Source: Hydractinia symbiolongicarpus (taxonomy: Eukaryota; Cnidaria; Hydrozoa; Anthoathecata; Hydractiniidae). From it: a stretch of 64,000 bases of DNA. The DNA lies in NCBI RefSeq assembly GCF_029227915.1, contig NC_079884.1, forward strand, positions 19,838,001 through 19,902,000, given 5' to 3'. The notes beneath the pieces are model-generated. The model saw nothing but the letters and a program-made list of their open reading frames with translations. It ran no database searches and was not told the DNA's origin. Below are positions 25,101 to 40,000 of the stretch, in pieces; the stretch's first letter is position 1; the number at the start of each line of letters is the position of its first letter. Both the position numbers and the translations under genes were made by a program.

Positions 25101-28100
25101 TTTTAAACAGAGCTTTACTGTTTTGTCATGGTTGTTCGATAGTATTATGTTTACTCGGTTTCTAATGTTTTCCTTTATTTTACTGAATACCAGTACCAGG
25201 TTTTTGTCCTTAGTGTAGTATGTATTTCATTTTCATCGCATATTTGGGATTAACTTTCTATCTTGTTTCCTTTTATTTTTTGTTGGGTCAGTGGATAATT
25301 ATCGTGAAGGTCATGTAGTCCTTCATAGTGACATAAAATTATTTTGTATTTTGTGAGGTTGCTAGGTAGTGTTAACCTACTGTTCGTGTTGAGACAGTAT
25401 AATTAATTACAATAGTGTTGGATGGGGTTTCTGTCAGTTTGGTGCAGATCTGATACATTGGTACAACGTTGCGTTGCTGTTGTGTTGCTGTTGTGTTTAA
25501 TGATTGTTGTGTTAAACCCAAGTCAGAGCTACAACGATTATCAGGTTAGTCACATATTTCACCTTTTAACACTGATAGCTGAGGGTGGTTTAAATGGTAA
25601 AATCACTGTGCTGGTTCAAGCTTAATCCAAGATAACGAAATACAGTTGAACATTCAGATCCAACAAGAAACACTCTCCGTAAAGGTTCTATAACATTTTC
25701 GATGAAATCCTCATTCCCGCCCCAACAAAAATCATCAACATGTGTGGCCATTACTCCTGATAATTGTTGACCATGATGCCAGTAAAATATTGCAGGATCA
25801 CTCTTGCTCACCGAGACATTAAGATTTATGAGCTCTTCTTTTACACGCAAATACCAACAGCGAGAAGCATCCACCAAACCATAAATGCATTTCTTAAGCT
25901 TCCATAAAGAATTTCCATTATCAGCTTCTTTTGGAGGTTTCAGGTAAACAGTTCTTTCAGGTAGTTTGTCCAGGGATGATGTCATAAACTTGAAACTTTC
26001 TATGAATTTTAGTTAAATGTATTTTGTTGTTGTTAATAGGTATCTTTTTTGAAAATGAGATTTACTTTTCTTCATTTATTGGGATGCAATTCATGTGTCC
26101 TTCTATTTCTCCCAATTGTTTTAAGAATAGCTGGAAGTCATATCTTTGTAAGTTGTGGATTATTACTGGTATGAATGATGGTATTTTACAGTTTAGATTG
26201 CAATTGTTAAGTGCTGGACCTCTAAACTTTCCCTTGGTGTGGTTCTGATCCTTTACTCTTGGATTGTTTACTGATTTGTTACATATATAGAAGTTTTGTG
26301 TGGTGTAGTATTCCTTCCAATCTATTGTTAAGGTGTGTGCATCTTTACATAATACACTGTCGTCATTGGTTATAAATAGATGGCTGACCCTTAAATGGAA
26401 CGCATTGGCACATTAATTTCTTGCAAATGTGACAGTATTCACTCCAATATCTTTTCCAACCATCCTTGATCATTTCTAGTGGTTTTTAGGTTTTGATGGT
26501 GTTGGCATATTCTTTTTGCTAGTTTCTCCAGAGTTCTGATGAAGACCACTGCAGCATCATCTCTACAAAAGGGGATTAACTCTGTTTTGTTATGTTGTCA
26601 ACCTTTTGTTAAAATATGGCCGCGTACCAACGGATTGCAAGCACTGTTTAATCACCCCAGTGTTTAAAACTGGTTCAAAAAATGAGATGGACAACTATAG
26701 ACCTTTTACTGTCCTTTCTGCCTGTTTAGAAATTTTTGAAAATGCGTATGTGAACAAATTTCAGGCTCCCTTGAGGTTAACCAATTGCTGTCGATTTTTT
26801 AATTGGATTTAGAAAAACCAGAAACACAGAGATTGCAGCAACTCTTTTTATGGATACGATAAGAAAAAATATGGAAAAATGTGATATTTAATGACCTGAG
26901 TAAGGCCTTTGATTCGCTGAGCCATGGATCATATTATTAACAGCCTTCAAAGCTATGGCATTAATGGAACTGAAAAAGAACTATTGACTGATTATTTTTT
27001 AAATCGAAGGCAAAGTGTGCGTTACAACAAAGTACTTTCCCAGCCACAGCCAGTCAACTGTGGTGTCCCCCAAGGGTCCATTCTTGGATCCCTCTTTTTT
27101 CTTATTATATTCAAATATGCCGGAGAAATTTCATTTGATACAGTAGTCTACGTACCAGGCAAATTAAAGGATGAAATTGAGATAAACTGACTTAATTATA
27201 AACATGAGGAGAGGAAAAACAAAGGGCATGCTATCCGGGACAACTAAAAGAATAAAGCAGCTCGACGTACTGGCACCAATTGATTACAATTTACCTTGGA
27301 ATTAAATTGGATCCTTCTTTAAACCTTCAGCAGCACTTCACATCAACATATAAAAAAAGGTCGATAGATTGTATCTATTAAAAAGGATAAGAGCAGATCT
27401 CGCCATTGAAGCAGCTGTTAAAATCTACAAGACTATGATAATTCCACTTTTTACGTATTGCTCTATCTGGCTTTTAAAAACACCACGAAAATCGAAAATT
27501 TGAAAAACGGGCTGCTCATGTTATTCAAATTGGAAAATACCAGCAAAAAAATATTCCAACCATCAGTTTACTTGGGAAGAGATGTATATGTATATACTGT
27601 ATGATTGCATATCTGTAAACGTCTGCAGTAACTTTGAAAATTATTTTAAAATAACATCTAACAAAACGAGAAATATGGACAGCCTATTAAAGTTACAAAA
27701 TATCAGGTTAGAATCTTCCGGCAGAAGTTTCTACTTCGGTAGTGCAAAAACCTAAAACGAATTTGTGAATTTACTTGATAATTATTTAAATATGTAAAAA
27801 CATTTTGTTTATTCATTATTTTGTTTGTTTTTCGGGTGAGTTTTTGTGTACTTAACTTAAAATACCAAGCATAGACGGTAATATATATATATATATGCAT
27901 ATATATATATATAATCAAAAGATTAAAATATGAGGAATATATTTCTCATATTTTAATCTTTTGATTTTTTACCGTCTATGCTTGGTATTTTACTTTAAAA
28001 GTGGTGTGTTATTCTTTTTTATTTTATTTACTTACTTCTTAAAAATGGGGGAAGGGGGAGGACCCATTGGAAAACGGAAATTTGTACATATTTTTTGTAA

Positions 28101-31100
28101 ATATTGTACTTATTTTTGAATGTTTATCCTCTGTAAATATTCGTAAATAATAATAATAAAAATAATAATAATAATGATACTAGTTTTCAAAAGTTCTTTT
28201 ATCTAACAATAAAGACTGATTTGTTCATCGGAAAGTATTAGAAGGTTGATCGTGGTATAAGTCATATGGGTAGATTTTTTTTCATAACCCAACACGTTAA
28301 TTTTTAAATTGTTCTGTTGCTCAAACTTAGTTATGTCTTAGTTATGTCTTTGATGGCTACTGGAAAGTTGAGGTCGTTTAGGTAGTTTCTGTATTGTCCT
28401 TGTTCATCTTTTTGTGGATATAGTAACCAGTAACCAGTCCATAAAACATTTGTTGTCATTACTTTTAACGTTTATTACGGCTTTAGTTGCCTTTAGTTTT
28501 TGTAGGTTTGATTTAAGTTGATCCTCTCTTAATAGTTTATATACATCTATTTCCACATCCATACCTACAATCCCTGACATTATCCAACCAGATCCATTAG
28601 AATCAAATAGTTTTTCTAGTTTATCGAAAATATGGGGAATAATTCCTTAAAACATCATAAAATTAGTCGTCATGTAAATTATTTTATTTTGGATGTGCGA
28701 AGAAAAAAGTTGTCATATTTGTACTCACTTGTGATTGGCCTAACTTTTTCCTTTATAACCTTACGTAAACTTCTTTTACACATCCTTACATAACAATTGA
28801 CTGCAAGACCTTAAGTACCATCAAAATGGTTGAGTTTTTACAGCATTACCTGTCATAGTCTCTATTAATTTAGGTTTTTCTTAAAAACTTAAATACCTTT
28901 TTTAAGGCTTTGACTACTTAATGATTTTTTCTCTATTATAAAGGGTTTGATCGCAGACCAAACAGCGTTTATTTTGTCAGGTACAACGATTTTTTTAGTG
29001 CTGACTTAGCAGCATAATTTCAATGCATCCATTTCTTCAGCTCAGAATTTTTTCAACTATGGCACAAAAATAATTTTTACAAAAATAAAACTATCCCTGT
29101 CCACCGCCTCGATCAGAACAGTAGTAAATTGTAATTGCAGATCCTGACGTAAAAAGCGGCTGAATTTTAACAAACTTGCGTTTAGACCACACCTTTCCGA
29201 AATTATCGGATCTGAGCGAGGATCTGTTTTTTAATTTAATTTATTGTGTCATTTTTGCCTAATTATCTTGTTAGTAAAATATCTGGTGTTTGGCATACTA
29301 CCTTATTAAGTATGACATTATAAAAGGTAGCTGGAAACGGGATTAAATTTGATGTATGCAAACAAAATTTATAAAATTAGTACACTTTAGCACCTTCATG
29401 ATATTTTTCTGACATTGATTGAATAGGTTTTAGAAACATGCCTTTTTGTGCATCCACCATGTATTGATTGTTTTGCCTAAATGACAATTTAATTTATTTA
29501 TGGCTTTTTTACACTAGGTCGTTAATCTTGGCAACCTTTTTTAAAATTTAAACCATGTTTTTATGACCAGTGTACTTTATTTTTTGAATTTTATTTGTTC
29601 TTAAACAGAAAAAATGCTACTTAATAAGACATACCATTAAAATCTTAAGAATATGGCCACACCTTTTTAAACACACTGAGTATATCTAAAATATCTCCAA
29701 ATCATAGCTAAAATTTATTTTTAAAAATATGTCTCGCCATACCTCGCTAAAGACTCGTTTTAAGCATTAGAAAAAGCAAAATCTTCTAGGTATGGGAATA
29801 AGCAACACCTCAGTGTTTATTGTGTCATGTTTCAACAAAATGAAAAGGAGTTACCAAAAAAATTCCAAGCTAAGACAAAAAAATACTTCATAAAAAAAAC
29901 ATTTTATAAATTTTTTCTTCGTCCTTCAAAAATGCCCTAAAAAACCACATTGACATATAAAACTTTAATTAATTGCATGTGTATAATCTATTTCAAAAGT
30001 TAAAGTTTCTCTTTAACTTTGAAATAAGTAAGGTGCAAACAAAATTTTAAAATAGTGAACATGGTAAAGAATATTTTAGAAGTAATATAATGTTCTTGTT
30101 TTATATTACTTTGTGATTTATTTTTGTAATTATTATTTAAAAACACTATACAAAACATTGTACAAAACATTGTACAAAACATTTCATAAAATAAATTTTC
30201 GAATAAAAATTATTTGAAAAACAAATTTTCCTCCTCAGAATGCCCACTATATTTTTTCTTTATTGAAAAAAGTCTATAGCAAGGTTTGATAATCGATTCA
30301 TCCATCCTAGGATTGAAATTGCTCCATGTGGGAAGTACAAGATTTTTTAAAAAATTGTTTGTACAAAGCTTGTTGAGAGAATAAAAAAAAGTGTTAGGTT
30401 ATGTCACGTTTACTTCTAGCATTACAGAGTTATAGATTGTCATATGTCAAAAAACTGTCCTAAATGTTGGGATTTTTTTTTATAGAGTGACTTTCAAAGT
30501 TTAACTTGTAAAAGGAGTTGATTTTCACATCTTCTGATATGCAAAATATTGCACTACCACCTACATTTTTAAAAAACCATTCCGATTCTGGGACCTCAGA
30601 AAAAACGTGAAAAATTTTATCTCTTTTTGAGGTGTCTGGACTATTTTGGAAAATTGAAAACCTTAATTTTTGCTCATAATTAAAATTTCAAACACACTGA
30701 GGTTTCTTAGCATTTTAATCTTGGGGTTTTATTCTGTTTAAATTTTTTCTTTTTTTTGTTTTTTATAGATAAAACAGATCAATGCATTGATTAGCGAAAA
30801 TGAACAGCTTAAAAACAGCGAAAATATTGGGACAATTAGTAAGCTGGAGGAACAAATTTATCACAAAAGTTATGCTATCAGGTATTATAATTTTGGAAAA
30901 AATCTTAAACTGATGACAGAAGCAAGGTTTTATTTTTATTAAAACCCAGGTTTTTAAAAGGATATTTTAAATCTGGTGATATATCATATTTTGAATATTT
31001 ACTTCTCTTTTAAGTAATTTCTGTAATTTTTGAATTTTTCAGTGAATTAGAGACTGCTGTTGATGAACTTCGTGACCATGTAAAAGAGATCAGAGAAGAA

Positions 31101-34100
31101 GAAGAGGAAAAAAGGAAAAGGTTGTCATTATTATTTTTTTGAAAATATAATCTACATCTTAGATATCTTTGTATTCTTTCCGTTAAATTTATTGTGGTGG
31201 ATTGCTGTTAATACATTTTTTAACTGTGTTTCTGCACGTCACTTATTTAGTTGTTTTCTTAACCTTAAAAATTATCTGTAGCAACAGGGTAGCAGCATTC
31301 TGTAAATAATATAAGGGGGGCTTTGCATGCAAAGAGGGGCATCTGTTGAAATGTTTAAGTTTGAATGTTTAAGACTATGGTGGCATATTTTTAAACACTA
31401 ATAGGTGTTAGTATATATTTTTAGATTTGAAGAAGAATTGTCACAGAGCATGCAAACAATTAATGAATTATCAGAAAGATGTGCCTTTCTACAGCACTCG
31501 TGTGAAATGCAGTCTCAAAAGGTGACATTTTTAAACTAAATACTCCATAACTATTATTTTCTCTGTGATACAACATACTTCGCTTTTGGTTTCAGTTTAT
31601 GATTTCTCAACTTATCATATCAGTCCAGATTTTTTTTTCTTGCTATTGAGGAGTTTGCAAATGGAAATGGCTTGGAAACAAATTCTTTATCCACATAAAA
31701 TACAAGTTTGCTGATGTGAAGCAAACAAATGACATTTCACGTCGACATTTTTTGGCAATGCTAAATAATTTAAATTAGGAAGGCTAAACTATACTGAACA
31801 CAAGTTATGAAAGGTTACCGTATCCTTAAATCTAGTGTTGTTTCTGATAAAACAATGATAATTAGTTAATTTTTAAACTATTTTGCATGTGGATTTTAAA
31901 ATAAAGTTAAGTTCATTCGAAGTTATTTTCCAAAATTAATTGTCATAAAAGAAATAAAGGCCAATACCATTTTTCTTTTTAACTAAAAATTTTATTATTT
32001 TTACAAAAGTCTGTGTTGATGCATTAAATAAGATCCAGGTTTTGAACTAATTGATTTAAGCTTTTGAGAGTACGATGAAATAAGTCATTTTTTACTGGAC
32101 CAACAGTCTCTGAAAACGAAGTATGCTACGAAATATGGAAGCAATACCTTTAAAAAGTTTGGTTTAAAAAATCTTCTCAAAAGCTACAAAACAGCTAGCA
32201 ACACTCACCGTTTCTAAAAATCTCACATCTTAAGTTCTACTAAACACCACTGCCGTACTATCTCTGAAATAAAACAAGTTTAATATGATCTCTCTACATT
32301 TCCCTTCTTTATTTCTGGTTAATTTCAACAATTACTCGTTCAATTTCACCACAAACACAAACACTCCATCAACGGCAAAGAATGCACTGCTCAAAGTATG
32401 CAGGGAAGTTGTAATTATATTTAAATATAGATATTGACCCCTTGTTTTAGAACTCCGACTTAGAGGAATTGAATGAAGAATTAAAAAAGGAATTAGGAAA
32501 CGTAATGAAACATAATACTGCAATCAAGTATGTAATAGTCTGTGTTATTGAATAAATTTTATTTATCAAACTGTTTTTTTTTTCAATGTACATTCTTATC
32601 TTGACAGTCTACTAAAAAAAAATTAACAGCAAATTTTATTATTCTGCTTCAGTGCCAGTTTTCAACCACTAAATTATAATGTCTTTACATACAAATAAAT
32701 GGTCATACTTTCTAAACTCGTGTCTAAGTAAACAGTGCTCACCTTTGGCTACTGGCCATAACCAAGTCTAACCTGACTATTGAAAGGGAACATGATAAGA
32801 TAGTAAGAAAAAGAATCATTTAGATATGTTTTTGATTATGTTAGATCACAAGAAGCTTGTTTGTGTTTAGAGAGGATCACAACAAAACCAAAACAGATTG
32901 CATAAAGTTACAAGACCAAACAGCAGAACTTAAAGCTAATCTTCTTGAACTCCAGGACAAATCTTCAAAACTGGAGGCCTTATCTGTGGAGAATATTGAT
33001 TTGAAAGCCATTGTTGAAGAACAAGCAAAAAAGGTTTCAGATTACGAAGGTGAAGTTGAGAAAACAAGAGAGCACATGATGCGATTGGAAATACTCATAC
33101 AGAAGATACAAGAAAATAAGCTAAATCCAGTAAGTTGTTACATATTAACAGGATTGTATTATCAATCTGGGTAGTTTTTCATAGTTCTTTGCAGGCAATT
33201 ATGTGAGAATTAATGTTTTTTGTTTTTTGTTTCTTAATATTCATTGTTAAGGCACTCAAGGGCACTGGCAAGATTTAAAGAGAACAAAAAGATATGATGC
33301 TTTTATCAATTAAATTTTATAGAAAGTTGACTTGAAGTCACTACCTTGCATAATATTATCGCTTGTAATACATTCTTTATAGAGGCTTGATGATGGAATT
33401 TTCACTGCTTCAAACATTGATTATAAAAGTAAACATGACAGTTTAGATGATGCAGCATCATCTTGTATAATAATTGCTGACTTGAAATCACAACTTGCTG
33501 TAAAGGATGCAGAACTTCAGAAACTGCAGGCACTTATGGCCTCAAGAACATTAAGTATGCACAAGTTAAAGAATGGTAGGACTTTTTTTTGTCACTTTAT
33601 TTCAAAATTTTGGAATCTGTTAGACCTCCACTATCTAATTTTATAATTTCCATAATTATTACTAAAATATACATTGTAATTTTACCAGTCAATTAAATTT
33701 TGTATCTTTTTATTGATTTTAACAAATTTATAACAGGTTTTCTCTGTTGTACTCCTAAACAGAATAGTTACATACTTTAAATTTCATTTAATATACTTGT
33801 ATTTCCTTTTACTTTAACCCAAGTTGTACCAAACTTTAGTATTTTGATGCTAAAGTCATCTCACAAAATACTTACCACTGATTTATAAAACGGCAAGTAA
33901 AACCCAATCTTAAAGATTGCATAATGCAGAATGTAGTCAGCATAATTGAATGAAATCATTAAAGAAGTTGTTTTAAAGTTTAGTTTTTAAATTAGATTAC
34001 TTTAATGTCGAAGCAACTTTACTTTTTTCAAAATTTTATTAAACTTTGTTTCCCCTCGACTGCCCAAATAATCATCCACTTAGACCTTTTTCTTACGCTT

Positions 34101-37004
34101 TTATAATCTTTCACATGACTTTGCTGGGAAACCTAGACTTCTCACACTAGAAAAAATGTTTTACCATGTTTATCAAAAATGTGTTTGCATATTTCTTATG
34201 CTAAGGTTTTTGCTGGTTAATCTTGTGAGCCTCAGAACTGTTAGAATGAAAAATATTTTATCCAAGATTTCTTTTAACAAAAAATTTGTAGTAATTTCTT
34301 TTCTATCCTGCTAAAAGTACAGTTAGTGGGGAAAGGTTATCTTGCTTTTTTTAGACTATGTTTCTGAAGGAAGCAATATTCAAAGCTTACGGTCAGAGCT
34401 ATGTTCTGTTAAAAAATGTGCTGAACTAGAGCAAAATATCACAAGATTAGAAACTGAACTGTCTGGAAAAACCTCACAAATAGTTGAGCTAGAAGAGCAT
34501 GTGTTAAAAAAACAGAGCTTGATTTTAACACTTGAAACTAAGCTGCTGCAGAAAAATAATCAAATGACAATGCTCAAACAAGAGGTAAAAAACAAGACTG
34601 AGGAGGATGGTAAAACAATTAAAGAGGTAAGGTGCAAGGTGCCCCGTAAAATATGTTATAGGAAATTTTGAATTAACCTCTGGTACTTTTTGGTTGAAAA
34701 GTATTACTATTTAAGGATGTGCATCTTTTTTGTTCTGTGTATTCTCGAATGTTTGTCTATCTTGTGGTTTTTTTTGTGTTTTTTAGACGAATCACGTTAA
34801 ATGTTTAAAAAAATTCTGGTTATGTAATATAAACAAAAGTATAAGAAAGATCATTTGGAAATTCTATTAGCCATGTAAATTTGAATTTTTTTTACTAGTT
34901 GTTTGGCCAATGAAAAATCCACTCTGGCAGAAGAACAAAGAAAGAGATCAGTTTTTATTATGTGTTGCTTGTATTGTGTAGACTGATCATAAGGGGTCAT
35001 AAATTTTCAATGAACAAATAAGGACATGATGAAAGTTTTGATGATGTCATCAACCTATCGATTTTAAAATGGGTGTAATTCCAAAATTCAAGAATTGGTC
35101 CAATTTGGTCCCAGGTGACCCATAATTACCCCTGCGGGAGTTGTGTCAGTTATTACTATCTGTTTCCATCGTTTTTTGACTTAACAATGACTACACTAAT
35201 TTTAGATTATAATGATTAACAAGTGAGACTTATTCAAGTTTTGTAAAAAAAAAAACCTTTTGGAAATACAAATTTTTGCCTAATCTTGTATGTTCAGTCC
35301 CAAACAGAGATGTAAAACCATGGTGCCTAGTTTTTGCAGGATATTCATCTCAGGTACAAAGATGTACCTGAGATGAATAAGCCAATTAAAACATCTGGTT
35401 ATCTTTTAAAAACAAAAAAATAAAAATCTCGTAATTTTATTCATATAAAACTTGTTCAGAACTAAGAAGCTGTTCGTTAAACTAAAGAATTTGTAAAATA
35501 TGTTAATTATGTGAATGTGATAAAGAAGTAAAGCAACCACACCATTATTTGAAAGTTTTTTAATAATGTTCAAAAGAAGCCAACAAAACAAAACTGGACA
35601 AACCATAAATGATGAAAAAACAAAAGAAGACAATAAACCTAAACTTCTTCTTTAATGGTATTATCAAAATTTATTTTATTGGCAAAAAACAATGCAACAT
35701 TATTCAAAACTATAATTTTGTTTTATGTAATCGTAATATATGGTAAAATTTGGACCTGCAGATAGAACATGGGGGGATTTTGAAGCTATGTTAAGTTGAG
35801 TGTTTCAAAGAAAATAATTTTTGAAAGCTTACTACAAAGAAGGGCAGTCTTTAACAAAATTCTTGATTGACAGAAAGCATGGTGTGCCATTATTTTTGGA
35901 AGTTTGTGGCACCGTTATTAAGTCTGGTGTTTTATTGCTGCATTGGATCTCTTTTTACATGTTTATAGAAGAAAACTGTGAAAAAAATGGTGAAAAAGAT
36001 GTTTCAGTTCAACTAGAACTGCTTCCTTGTGTTCTGGCTTAATCAATTTGCAGAATGTTACATGTGCAAGCACAAGTGAGCTTTCAAGAGATCTAGACTT
36101 ACTTCTAAAGAAATGTAAAAGTTTAAATAAGACATGTATTCAATGGAGTGTGCATAATTTTGTGAAATGGTACAGCTTCTGTATAGTTGTTCACTTTACC
36201 ATTGGTTATGGTAACATTGTGCCAACAACAGCGGGAAGATATTTACAATCTTTTACGTAATATTTGGTAATCCCTTAGCACTAGCTTTGTTATCTGCTGT
36301 ATCGAATCTATTTACAAAATCATATTGAAATTACTTTTTTTATTGAGTTAAAACTTGTTAAGCACGACAAAGTGGATTCTCAACATATTAAATGTTTTTT
36401 CTAATGGCTTGTTTGTTGTTATTCTTACAGTTTTATTTGCCTACTGTACGACATTAGAAATGTTTGAACACCTTAAATTTATTGATGGCATTTATTTTGC
36501 AGTCATAACATTGACTACTGTTGTTTTGAGTGACTTTTCGTTTAATCCCACATCATATACTGGATATAAAATGATATATGCAATACCATCTGGATTGTTT
36601 AAAATATTTGGATTAGCAGTGGTAGCCACACTTTTAAATGTAACATCAAATATGATTGAATCAGGAAAATTTAGTCAGTTTTGTTGTAGAAAGCAATCTG
36701 ATCATCATCATTCATCATTCTCGGCCTAACGTCCGTTTTCCTACTAGCATGGGTTGGACGGGGTATATTAATGACCCTCTTCCAATCTGATCTAGACTGT
36801 GTTAGATCTAAACTCAATTTCCTCTGTATCAAGTCTGTCCTTTTAACCTCCTGCTGTTACAAGAATTTTGCTGCTTTGCACAAAGAAATCCCTGATAATA
36901 GCGTTCGGATTTAAGTTTCATGCAGGTATTTTAAACGTGACTCATGTATAAAAAATAAAAAAATGAATTCTGGCTGATTTTTTTTTCTTGAAAAATAGAT
37001 GCTG

Positions 37005-37098
<94 letters not shown>

Positions 37099-40000
37099 GT
37101 CTCTCTGTACGTTGAATTTAAGGATTACTGAGTTTTGTGTATTATAAACTTCAAAGTAAATATTTTATCACGGTTTTTTGCATGTATAAATCTTAAACAA
37201 GATTTTCGCTACGAACATAAGTCGTGAAGAGCATCCTAGCGAGCTATAGCTAGCTTGCCTGCTATGTTTATGCAACATTTCCGATGTTACAGCACGACGT
37301 TAATGCATTAGACTGAAGTCAACGTGTTTAATAAGATTACTGAAAATATTGCATTGTTCTTATCTTTGAGGCCAAAAAAATTGGCCAATTTTTTAAGCTT
37401 GGTCAATCCACCCGTTTTTAATACTTTTTCAGAAAATCTTAAAATCCCAATCCAGGGTCGGATCCAGAATTTTTATGTAACTAAGCAAGAATATTTTTTG
37501 GGAGATTACCGCCCAGAATGGGTGTTAAAATAAGCCAAATGGGCGGGCCTTATAGTAACAAAATTTATTACCTTGTTCAGGCTTTTTCCAACGTTAAAAA
37601 GTACAATAATTAACAATATACATAAAAAATATACAGCTAAAATATACAAAACATGTAAACTATGTATGAATAAACCAATAAACTCAATCAGTATAAATCA
37701 ATCAGCAAGTATATATATTTAAAAAACCCTTTATCTCTTATTCTGTTCAGCAAACTCATCTATTACTTTATCAGAGATCACTGTGATTGACCTGTTAAAC
37801 ATGATAACTGCTAGACTGCTTAACCTTTCCTCCGACATTGTGTTTCGCATCTGAGTCTTTAAGCGCCTTAGCCCAGAGATAATTCTCTCACAAGTGCATT
37901 AGGTTACACAAATTTTAGCCAAAATTCTCAAAACTTCACGGATTGATGGAAATGTGTACCTATTTGTGGTTTAAAGAAAGAGGTGATATCTGTTGGTAGA
38001 GCACCTCGATAGTTTTCCAAAATATCCCCCACATATCCAACTGGGCATATGTTACTATGGGCCGAAATATCACTCGCAAACAATCGCAGGAATTCTTAAA
38101 ACTTAACCTTCCAGTTAAACCAAAACACGTTCCTGGGCTCAAAAATTGTGTTGAATAAATTGCCCATTTGTTTATATCATAAGCTTTGATAGGTGGTTTT
38201 AATAGGATGCTACAAAATTAAAAAATATATAAAGTGACACAAATTTTAAAGGTACTGCCTGCATCACATATAGTTTACTCCTGTCAGGAATCGAACCTGA
38301 ACCTTTTACGAAATTGTATCATAAATAACATACCACTTGATCACAGGAGTTTAGACATTTACAAAACTCATTATGTCCAATAACATTAAAATTTGATAAA
38401 ACGCACATAAATGCTGACCAAATGAAGGATTTTGCTTACTCAATTATGGCCTCTTCTCTTCACTTGGTCTTTGTATACACATCACAACCATCCGATAAAC
38501 TGTGCACAAAAATATTGTGAGGCGGTTGATCAAAATTTTCAAAAGTCAAGGTTTCATCACAAATCAGCAACACAGAAATAAATCTGTAAAGAGAGTTACC
38601 ATTTCCACTGACACGGCATAACAAAAAAATACATCAGATAGGTAGTTAGGAAATAAAAAATATTAGTAAGATTAGTAAGATTTTTTCTATCCATATTGTT
38701 ATAGCTATGTAACATATGTCAAGTAGTCTTGACGGAGGGAACCACTACGATGACTTGGCTTGAAAATTGATGGATACATTTTCCATCCTTAATACACCTT
38801 TGGTTTTCACTCATCATACTGGCTCAATATTCTCTCAAAATCCAACCACTAGTGTATCTTGCTATAAGGTATAAAATAACAAATGAAGCACCACATGAAC
38901 ACTTTAGAATTATTTTGAGTGTATTTTTCTTTTGATTTATTTATTTGTGTGGTGGGGAGATTTGAGTATAAAAAATAACACAAGACAAAGCAGTAGCTAC
39001 AAACTCATTTTGTTGAAAAAAATATAGCACCAGAAGTTTCATGTAAAACAGGACCAGTTAAAAAACTTAGTGTACACACATTCTCAACTACTATAGTGAA
39101 TAATAAATAAGTATCTCATTCACTATATATAGATATTTTTGCAGAGAGAAACCTAGCTAGCTACTTTAAAATAATCTTCTCGAGCCAAAAAAACCCTGAT
39201 ATTTTAGGTTAGGGAATAAACTACATACTACTACACACTGGGTACTTGAAATTTATAAGAAATAGAGAAAAAGACATCCAGAAACCTCAGAGTATCACAC
39301 TACCTCTGCCGTCCATCTTTGGTTGATTGCTTATAAACACGAGCAAAGTGGACTGTTTGCATTCATCTTGTTACGGTTGAGAAATTCTGTCTACCTTGCC
39401 TTTTTTTTGCTTATTTGCTTATACGCGATAGCAAAGTAGTTCCGCATTCTCTCCACGCAAAATAGCAAATATATCAACTTTGATACGCTCACTTGCTTAT
39501 TTTTTAATAAGGGAGAAAGCAAAGTTGCTTTTTGTTTCGCTTGCTCAGAGAAGTATCTTTCTACTTTGTTTAGGAAACTGAATAAGCGCAATAAGCAAAA
39601 ACACAACTTCCTTACCAGACTTCCTAAATAATACAAGGAAAACTACACACGAGACGCGCGCTGGCTTTTTCTCTACGTTTTTGGAAGTAAGCGCGCGTTT
39701 ATCTTGCTTATACCTCTATCCGACCCTGGAAACTGTCAAACAAATTTCTGAAAAATGAATCGTATAGTGATAGTATCCTTTGTAGGTTCACGTTCTATGC
39801 CAAATTTCTTTTTAATTATTTGAATTTTTTTTTAAAAGACATTTCTGTTTCTTTTTGAATTTAGATGTTTGTGAATTATCTGCACAGAAAAAAATCTGTT
39901 ATATCCTTACTGGGGAATGGCATTCTGTTGTAAACTTATGGATGTTGATAAGAAACTGTGTGTTAAACAGCTTGGGTAAATTCCATCTGACTTCCTTTCA

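Larger units (their letters stand above)
37452..39729 (-). mobile_element. Second hAT-like element
   Basis: The ends CCAGGGTCGGAT (37452-37463) and ATCCGACCCTGG (39718-39729) are perfect 12-bp inverted repeats. Inside, on the minus strand, is a hAT transposase C terminus, which supports the class. I see no 8-bp target duplication (left flank TCCCAAT, right flank AAACTGTC), so one end may have been altered. A tRNA-like sequence and a short Lys/Ala-rich frame (39391-39636) also lie inside. Confidence 0.65.

Noticed and set aside
25422-25625. Plus-strand 67-codon hydrophobic frame
   Set aside because: It lies antisense to the PolB/Copia junction region, and its valine/leucine content comes from GTT/TTG-rich sequence.
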